From positions 1-60,779 of the forward strand of contig CAMVTO010000001.1 in the NCBI GenBank assembly GCA_947170435.1: a stretch of DNA of 60,779 nucleotides. The letters run 5' to 3'. Position 1 is the first letter of the stretch. The number at the start of each line of letters is the position of its first letter. This DNA is from an uncultured Clostridia bacterium (GTDB lineage: Bacteria > Bacillota > Clostridia > Oscillospirales > Oscillospiraceae). This document shows, one piece after another, positions 52,133-60,779 of the stretch. The position numbers and the translations under genes were made by a program. The notes beneath the pieces are model-generated. The model saw only the letters and a list, made by a program, of their open reading frames with translations, made no database searches and was not told the origin of the DNA.

Positions 52133-53083
52133 ATGACACAATACATCGACGTAACGGCCAAGACCGAGGAGGAGGCCATCGAAAAGGCGCTTGCCCAGCT
52201 CTCGATGGATCGCGACGAGGTTTCGGTTGAGATTCTTGAGCGCGCCAAGTCCGGCTTTCTGGGCTTAGGCGCGACGCCGGCGAAGGTGCGCGTCAGCTAT
52301 GACGACGGCAAGGAGGAGCCAAAGGAACAATCTCCCGTCTTCCAGCCGGAGGTGCGCAAGACCAAGGAGGAGCGCGAGCGCGAGGAGGCCGTCAGAAAGG
52401 CGGAGAAGGAAGAGCGCGAGCGCAAGGCCGCCGAGGCGCGCAAGAACGCTCCCAAGCCGGAGCTGCCCAAGGACTTCCAGCCCGAGGTGCTTCAGAACAA
52501 GAGCGAGAAGAAAAATAACGCTCCCAAGGAGCGCAAGCCCCGTGAGGACAAGCGTGAGGCGAAGCCCGCCAAGCCCGTGATGCTGGGCGAGGAAGTCCAT
52601 GACGAGAGGTCCGAGCAGATCCGCAGCTTTCTCAGCGGCCTGCTCACGCACATGGAGTGCGAGGCGGAAGTCAAGGTCTACGAGATCGAGAAGAACCGCT
52701 ATAAAGTCATCCTTGAGGGTGACAAGCTGGGCAGCCTGATTGGTCGCCGCGGCGAAACGCTGGATGCCATTCAGCAGCTCACCAGCTATGCGGTGAACCG
52801 CAGCGGCGAGAAGAACCGCGCCCGCATCCAGGTAGACGCGGAGAACTACCGCGAGAAGCGTGAGCAGAGTCTGGAGCGCCTGGCGGAAAAGGTGGCGGCA
52901 AAGGTTGTCAAGTACCGCCGCAATGTGACGCTGGAGTCGATGAACGCCTATGAGCGTCATGTGATCCATACCGCGCTGCAGGACGTGAAGGACGTCAGCA
53001 CGTTCTCCATCGGCACCGAGCCCAACCGCCGCGTGGTGGTGGCCTACGACCGCAACAAGCAGACCCCGCAGGGGGAGGAATAA
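52133..53083 (+). CDS. jag: RNA-binding protein Jag/KhpB (Jag-N, KH, R3H)
   Basis: A 316-residue protein. Jag-N domain (about 1-55, with the FLGLGATPAKV loop), a long charged linker (about 65-155), a KH domain (about 165-240, with LIGRRGETLDAIQQLTSYAVNR) and R3H (about 245-305, with VTLESMNAYERHVIHTALQ). It binds RNA and influences cell elongation in relatives. It follows yidC by 19 bp. The operon ends in a repeat-borne terminator. Confidence 0.94.
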   Translation: MTQYIDVTAKTEEEAIEKALAQLSMDRDEVSVEILERAKSGFLGLGATPAKVRVSYDDGKEEPKEQSPVFQPEVRKTKEEREREEAVRKAEKEERERKAAEARKNAPKPELPKDFQPEVLQNKSEKKNNAPKERKPREDKREAKPAKPVMLGEEVHDERSEQIRSFLSGLLTHMECEAEVKVYEIEKNRYKVILEGDKLGSLIGRRGETLDAIQQLTSYAVNRSGEKNRARIQVDAENYREKREQSLERLAEKVAAKVVKYRRNVTLESMNAYERHVIHTALQDVKDVSTFSIGTEPNRRVVVAYDRNKQTPQGEE

Positions 53084-53097
53084 AGGGAGTACGTTTT

Positions 53098-53272
53098 CTT
53101 GAAACCGTTTCTTCTTTCGTCTTGTCGAAAGAAGAAATGGTTTCAAACTTCCGTAGAAGAAAGACGCTGACGCGAGTGCCGCGTGAGCGTCTTTTTTCCG
53201 CGTGGTACGATACGCTGTTTGACGTTCTAAGACTGACAATGCACCCCTTTATCCAGCCATGGGATAAAATTG
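53098..53272 (+). repeat. Modular intergenic repeat behind jag (plus orientation)
   Basis: The most complete single copy: TTGAAACCGTTTCTTC hairpin (53099-53146), AAACTTCCGTAGAAG, terminator (53160-53198), CGTGGTACGATACG, CTGTTTGACGTTC and GACAATGCACCCCTTT. It starts 14 bp after the jag stop. Confidence 0.85.
53160..53198 (+). terminator. Repeat-borne terminator of the rpmH-jag operon
   Basis: AGACGCT (53162-53168) / AGCGTCT (53186-53192) with an inner ACGCG/CGCGT helix, then T6. Confidence 0.85.
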
Positions 53273-53352
53273 CAGAAAAAGGGAGCCATTCTATTTCTCG
53301 TTGACCGGAGGCGCATTTTTGTGTATGCTGTGAAAGGGATGGGGGGATTTTA

Positions 53353-53919
53353 ATGACGCTGCATCAGTATGCATATCATTCCGTAGTGGTCAGATGTCCA
53401 AAGTGCCGCCGCAGAGTTGAGCGTGTCAATCTTCAGGCGAGCAATTTGGGCTGCCCGCTCAGCCGCTGTCCGTATTGTCAGGAGATTGTGTACAATTCCT
53501 ACGTCACCGAGCCGGCTCTGGCAATTTATGAGGATCGGGGCGGTAAACCAAATATCTGGTCGGTGCTGGGTACGATCCTATTCAACGCGCTGTTCCTCGT
53601 GTTGCTGAGTGATACGCTGCGGGCAGAAAAAATTCCGGTCGCCGCGTGGTTTGTGCTGATCTTTTGTTTCGCAATGGCAATGCTTTATGACATTGGCTGG
53701 GTACGGATGATAAGAATCAGACGAAATTTGGAGGAATACCACCAAAAGCAAGTCGACTATCTGGAAGGCCGCGGCGGGGAACAGTCGGAGCGAGTGAAGG
53801 AATCCCTGCGCCGCCTGAGCCGAAAGAAATATCTCGACGAACTGGCGCAGCACGGCGTGGACGTGCCGGAGTATTTTTACCGCCGCATCGGCGTAAAAGA
53901 GAAGAAAACAAACGAATGA
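53353..53919 (+). CDS. Zinc-ribbon membrane protein of unknown function
   Basis: A 188-residue protein. The N-terminus carries two CxxC pairs (VRCPKCRRR and SRCPYCQEI) forming a zinc ribbon (about 16-48). Two membrane helices follow (about 72-92 and 97-117), then a charged helical region (about 120-185). GGGGGGA precedes the ATG. It has its own terminator and no partner genes; family not recognised. Confidence 0.7.
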   Translation: MTLHQYAYHSVVVRCPKCRRRVERVNLQASNLGCPLSRCPYCQEIVYNSYVTEPALAIYEDRGGKPNIWSVLGTILFNALFLVLLSDTLRAEKIPVAAWFVLIFCFAMAMLYDIGWVRMIRIRRNLEEYHQKQVDYLEGRGGEQSERVKESLRRLSRKKYLDELAQHGVDVPEYFYRRIGVKEKKTNE

Positions 53920-53953
53920 CAGCCTGCTCCTTTGAACAGGCTGTCATTTTTTG
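53917..53953 (+). terminator. Intrinsic terminator of the zinc-ribbon membrane gene
   Basis: TGACAGCCTG / CAGGCTGTCA stem, 10-nt loop, then TTTTTTG. The stem includes the stop codon TGA. Confidence 0.88.
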
Positions 53954-54039
53954 AAAAGCGAACGACGTACCAGCCGCCGCCTTGCACACGGCGGGGCCGG
54001 ACAGTCTCCGGCGGTCGAGGGAAGTCAATTCGACATGAG

Positions 54040-54208
54040 GATAAACAGCGTATCGTACCACGCGGAAAAGAAAGACGCTCACGCGGCAGCCGCAAAGCGC
54101 CTTTCTTCTACGGAAGTTTGAAACCATTTCTTCTTTCGGCAAGACGAAAGAAGAAACGGTTTCAAGAGCCGTCCCTTCGGCAAGACGAAAGAAGAAACGG
54201 TTTCAAGA
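54040..54208 (-). repeat. Modular intergenic repeat behind cinA, with tandem duplication
   Basis: On minus: CTTGAAACCGTTTC hairpin, AAACTTCCGTAGAAG, GGCGCT...AGCGTC stem, CGTGGTACGATACG. The first 33 bp are duplicated (54135-54167 and 54176-54208, identical, period 41 bp). The preceding 53957-54035 shares a CGAACGACG...CCTTGCACAC module with 39560-39660. Confidence 0.8.
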
Positions 54209-54228
54209 AAGCCTCGTTTTCAAAGGCT

Positions 54229-55467
54229 TTATTGAAGCTCTCGCCTGAGCATATCCAGCGCCGTGTTTGCCGCCTGCATGCGGATGTGGTCGCGGGAGCG
54301 CTTGCCGAACTCGCACTTGCGGCAGACCGTGCCGTCCGGCGTCGCGAGACCGATGTACACCAGCCCCACCGGATTGCCTCGCTCGTCACTGTCCGGGCCG
54401 GCGACGCCGGTGACGGAAAGCGCATAATCCGCGCCGGTCAGCGCTCTCGCGCCGTTTGCCATAGCAATCGCCACCGGCTCCGATACCGCGCCATGCTCGT
54501 CTAATAGTGATTGCGAAACGTTTAAAACATTACTTTTTACACTATTTGTATAGCTTACAATGCCGCCGAGAAACACCGCGCTGGCACCGGGCACGTCGGT
54601 GATCCGCTTTGCGATCAGGCCGCCGGTGCAGCTCTCCGCCGCGGTCAGCGTTTTGCCGCGGGCTTTGAGTGCCGCTACGCAGACGGATTCAAGATTTTCC
54701 ACGTCGATGCCGTAGACCCATTCGCCAACCACGTCCATCACCTCGTCCACGGCGGGCTTGAGCATGGCCTCCGCCTCCGCGGCGGTGGGAGCCTTCGCCG
54801 TCACGCGGAGCATGCATTCGTCGCTTTTGGCGTAGGGCGCGACGGTGGGATTGGTCATCTTCTCGATCTTGTCACGCAGAAGTATCTCCATGTCGCTCTC
54901 GCCCTTGCCGTAAATGCGCAGCGTGTGCGACGCGATGACGCCCTCGCTCAGCGCGCGCAGGTACGGCTCCGCGCCGGTGCGGAACATCAGCTCGCACTCG
55001 TGGGGCGGTCCGGGAAGCATCAGCACATGCACGCCGTCCTCGCAGAAGCCGCAGCCGGGGGCGGTACCGTTGTGATTGTGGAAAATGGTACAGTTCTCCG
55101 GCAAATACGCTTGTTGGAGGTTGTTGGGCGCCATGGTGCGCTTGCGCGCGGCAAACAGCTCCCGCAGCCAGGTCTCCAGCTCGGGGTACAGCACGTTCTT
55201 CCTACCGAACGCGTCGCAGATCGTCTGCTTGGTGAGGTCGTCGTAGGTCGGGCCGAGGCCGCCGGTGGTGATGATGATGTCCACCCGCGTCCGCGCCAGT
55301 TCCAGCGCCTCCCGCAGCCGCTGGGGATTGTCCCCGACGACGGTGTGGTAGAGCACGTTGATGCCCAGCTCCGCCAGCTTTTCAGACAGGATCTGCGCGT
55401 CGGTATTGGCAATATTGCCCAGCAAAATCTCCGTACCGACGGCGATCAGTTCCGCTCTGTGTGCCAT
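54229..55467 (-). CDS. cinA: CinA-family NMN amidohydrolase / competence-damage protein
   Basis: A 412-residue two-domain protein. The N-terminal MoaB/MogA-like domain (1-170) shows AELIAVGTEILLGNIANTDAQ and TTGGLGPTYDD. The C-terminal domain (about 255-412) shows AAESCTGGLIAKRITDVPGAS and SVTGVAGPDSDERGNPVGLVYIG, the PncC nicotinamide-nucleotide amidase fold. It recycles NMN (deamidation) and may clean ADP-ribose. Its ATG is 4 bp after the stop of a 36-residue gene, so translation is probably coupled. Confidence 0.92.
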   Translation of the reverse strand: MAHRAELIAVGTEILLGNIANTDAQILSEKLAELGINVLYHTVVGDNPQRLREALELARTRVDIIITTGGLGPTYDDLTKQTICDAFGRKNVLYPELETWLRELFAARKRTMAPNNLQQAYLPENCTIFHNHNGTAPGCGFCEDGVHVLMLPGPPHECELMFRTGAEPYLRALSEGVIASHTLRIYGKGESDMEILLRDKIEKMTNPTVAPYAKSDECMLRVTAKAPTAAEAEAMLKPAVDEVMDVVGEWVYGIDVENLESVCVAALKARGKTLTAAESCTGGLIAKRITDVPGASAVFLGGIVSYTNSVKSNVLNVSQSLLDEHGAVSEPVAIAMANGARALTGADYALSVTGVAGPDSDERGNPVGLVYIGLATPDGTVCRKCEFGKRSRDHIRMQAANTALDMLRRELQ

Positions 55468-55471
55468 GGGA

Positions 55472-55582
55472 TCAATACCGATTTTCTTTGTTGGCGTGGA
55501 TGAGCGCGATGAGCGCAAGGACGAAGTTGCCGGCAGCGACGCACAGCAGGGTGCAGGCGAGAGAGAATTGCGCGTTTTTCAT
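55472..55582 (-). CDS. 36-residue single-helix membrane peptide upstream of cinA
   Basis: MKNAQFSLACTLLCVAAGNF followed by VLALIALIHANKENRY: one hydrophobic helix (about 7-29) with basic ends. AGGAGG lies 9 nt before the ATG, a stronger ribosome site than that of cinA. The stop is 4 bp before the cinA start. Function unknown; it may be a small membrane protein or a leader that couples cinA translation. Confidence 0.6.
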   Translation of the reverse strand: MKNAQFSLACTLLCVAAGNFVLALIALIHANKENRY

Positions 55583-55643
55583 GGGATGTACCTCCTGAAA
55601 TGAAAAGTAGTTTACAAAATAAACATTGGTTTACCAATGCCAA

Positions 55644-56816
55644 TTACAGCTTGATGCGGACAAATTCGCGCCCATCCATGGCACGTTGGCAGAGCCCGTC
55701 CATGTCCAGCGCGGCTTCGATGTCCCGCACCTCGTCGAGATGGGGCTTGGTCTTGGGATGCCGCGGGGTAAACACCGTGCAGCAGTCCTCATAGGGCAGG
55801 ATCGAGGTGTCAAAGGTGCCGATCTTGCGGGAGATGCGCACGATCTCCTCCTTGTCCATGCCGATCAGCGGGCGCAGGACGGGCAGATCCGCCGCATCCT
55901 CGGTGCAGCGCAGCGCCTCCATGGTCTGGCTCGCCACCTGACCGAGGCATTCCCCGGTGATAATGGCCTTGGCGTGCGCCTCGTCGGCGCAGCGCTGTGC
56001 AATGCGCATCATGAAGCGCCGCATGATGAGGGTAAAGTGATCCTCCGGGCACTTGCGGCGGATCTCCTCCTGAATCTCGGTAAACGGCACGATTTGCAGC
56101 CGCATCCGCCCACACCACGGGGTGAGCTTCTGCGCCAGCTCGATGACCTTCTCCTTCGCCGCCTCCGAGGTATAGGGCGGGGAGAAGAAATGCACCGGCT
56201 CCAGTGTTACGCCGCGCTTCGCCATCATCCACGAGGACACAGGGGAGTCGATGCCGCCGGAGAGCAGCGTCACCGCCGTGCCGCCCATACCCAGCGGCAA
56301 GCCGCCCGCACCGGGTACGGCGGGGCCATGGACAAATGCCGCGTCGTCGCGAATTTCGAGAAACACGGTCAGCTCCGGGTCGTGGACGTTGACCGTCAGA
56401 TTGGGGAAGGCCTGATGCAGTGCGCCGCCCACCTGCTGGGAAAGCTGGATGGACGTGAGGGGGAAGGTCTTGTCTGCGCGCTTGCTTTCCACCTTAAAGG
56501 ACTGAGCTGTGGATAACTCCGCGCGCAAATAAGTCCTGGCGGTTTCGATGATCGCCTGCACGTTCTTCTCGCAGGGCAGCGCCCGGGACACAGCAATGAC
56601 GCCGAACACCTGCCGGCAGGCGTCGAACGCCGCGGCGAGGTCGCAGGAATCATTCACCGGCTCAACGTAGATGGTGGATTGTTTGGAGTAAATGCGCCAG
56701 GAACCGCACTTCGCCGTGCGGCGGCGCAGGTTGGAAATCAGCTTATCTTCAAAGCTGCGGCGGTTGAGGCCCTTGAGGACGACTTCGCCGAGCTTGCAGA
56801 GGATCATTTCTTTCAT
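55644..56816 (-). CDS. thiI: tRNA 4-thiouridine synthase ThiI
   Basis: A 390-residue ThiI that thiolates U8 of tRNAs and can supply sulfur for thiamine. N-terminal ferredoxin-like and THUMP domains (about 1-165) precede a PP-loop ATPase with LLSGGIDSPVSSWMM. No rhodanese domain is present, as in Bacillus, so a cysteine desulfurase partner (not in the window) should deliver sulfur. It is 4 bp downstream of comM. Confidence 0.94.
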   Translation of the reverse strand: MKEMILCKLGEVVLKGLNRRSFEDKLISNLRRRTAKCGSWRIYSKQSTIYVEPVNDSCDLAAAFDACRQVFGVIAVSRALPCEKNVQAIIETARTYLRAELSTAQSFKVESKRADKTFPLTSIQLSQQVGGALHQAFPNLTVNVHDPELTVFLEIRDDAAFVHGPAVPGAGGLPLGMGGTAVTLLSGGIDSPVSSWMMAKRGVTLEPVHFFSPPYTSEAAKEKVIELAQKLTPWCGRMRLQIVPFTEIQEEIRRKCPEDHFTLIMRRFMMRIAQRCADEAHAKAIITGECLGQVASQTMEALRCTEDAADLPVLRPLIGMDKEEIVRISRKIGTFDTSILPYEDCCTVFTPRHPKTKPHLDEVRDIEAALDMDGLCQRAMDGREFVRIKL

Positions 56817-56820
56817 GGTG

Positions 56821-58344
<1,524 letters not shown>

Positions 58345-58500
58345 ATCAGCCCCTTTCTCTCTAATCTATTATACTATCACAAAAAACCGGGGAAGAAAAT
58401 CCCAAATTGCGGAAACGACCGAAAAAATTCATCCGTGCCGCCACCCTGTATTACAAATGAAGGAAGCTATGCATTTTTTATCCGAAAAACACATATTTTC
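58345..58500. other. AT-rich divergent intergenic region
   Basis: Between comM (minus) and nifJ (plus). It holds a T-rich tract and the first of three GCATTTTTT copies (58471, 58514, 58565). No gene is visible. Confidence 0.4.
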
Positions 58501-58504
58501 GCCG

Positions 58505-58533
58505 TTTACACGATGCATTTTTTGTGATATATT
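58505..58533 (+). promoter_or_regulatory. Sigma-A promoter of nifJ
   Basis: TTTACA (58505-58510), 17-bp spacer, TATATT (58528-58533); the leader is about 85 nt. Confidence 0.75.
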
Positions 58534-58625
58534 GGATGCGCTATGCTATGCGTGGCATTTGCACGCATTTTTTACGCAAGTACGGCCGCAACACGCGGCA
58601 GAAAAAACAGGAGGTTTCATTGACT

Positions 58626-60779
<2,154 letters not shown>

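Noticed and set aside
54135..54208. Direct repeats taken for a CRISPR array
   Set aside because: There are only two units with an 8-bp gap, belonging to a hairpin of the intergenic repeat family; there are no spacers and no cas genes.
58521..58540. TTGTGATATATTGG as a Rex (redox) operator before nifJ
   Set aside because: Only one half-site resembles the TTGTGA...TCACAA pattern; the second half does not match.

Overview
The window is about 60.8 kb of high-GC chromosome from a low-to-moderately distant relative of Clostridium. An endospore-forming Clostridia of the Oscillospiraceae type is the most likely source. Reasons: the gene order dnaA-dnaN-yaaA-recF-remB-gyrB-gyrA with rpmH-rnpA-yidD-yidC-jag divergent from it, the spore germination protease gene gpr, an L-box (lysine) riboswitch, two perfect Bacillus/Clostridium-type parS sites, frequent TTG/GTG starts with strong Shine-Dalgarno sequences, and a pyruvate:ferredoxin oxidoreductase gene pointing to anaerobic metabolism. 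No rRNA operon, prophage, transposase or CRISPR array was seen.

Layout. 1-9.5 kb: noc, a VanW-family cell-wall protein with a lipoprotein, two minus-strand genes of unclear role (a 337-aa orphan and a secreted transglutaminase-like protein), tRNA-Gly(CCC), a D,D-carboxypeptidase, then a lysine riboswitch driving an NhaC-family transporter. 9.9-18.2 kb, minus strand: AlaX-type tRNA editing protein, GH3 lipoprotein, aspS, mgsA, a MinD-like ATPase, rsmG, mscL, serS. 18.3-20.9 kb: parS, a membrane coiled-coil gene, parB, parA, parS. 20.9-29.2 kb: a GH13 enzyme, mrdA (PBP2), mreD, mreC, maf, a U32 protein and zapA, i.e. a shape/division block. 29.3-33.2 kb, plus strand: DnaD- and DnaI/DnaC-like primosome genes and an LTA-synthase-like sulfatase. 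33.3-39.5 kb: glyS, a small XRE-regulator cassette, rpsT, gpr, nadE, rnhA, greA. 39.8-49.8 kb: the gyrA to dnaA replication cluster, with a zinc-ribbon gene between gyrB and gyrA and DnaA-box-like sites between dnaN and dnaA. 50-54 kb: rpmH to jag. 54.2-58.3 kb: cinA, thiI, comM. The window ends inside nifJ.

Genes of one theme lie together: initiation (dnaA, dnaN, recF, gyrase, DnaD/DnaI), segregation (parAB-parS, noc, MinD-like), wall growth and division (mreCD, mrdA, zapA, dacF, LtaS-like, VanW) and translation (three aminoacyl-tRNA synthetases, AlaX, S20, L34, RNase P protein, RsmG, ThiI, tRNA-Gly).

The least expected features are non-coding. A modular intergenic repeat family (a long GAAACC-type hairpin, a terminator-like hairpin, then a GATGCACCCCTTGGGG module) sits directly behind many stop codons, usually in the orientation of the upstream gene. 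A second repeat type flanks a divergent XRE/small-protein pair as inverted copies and supplies the stop codons of both genes. A third GC-rich repeat appears to have extended the C-terminus of RemB. All functional statements rest on motif reading by eye; no database search was possible.
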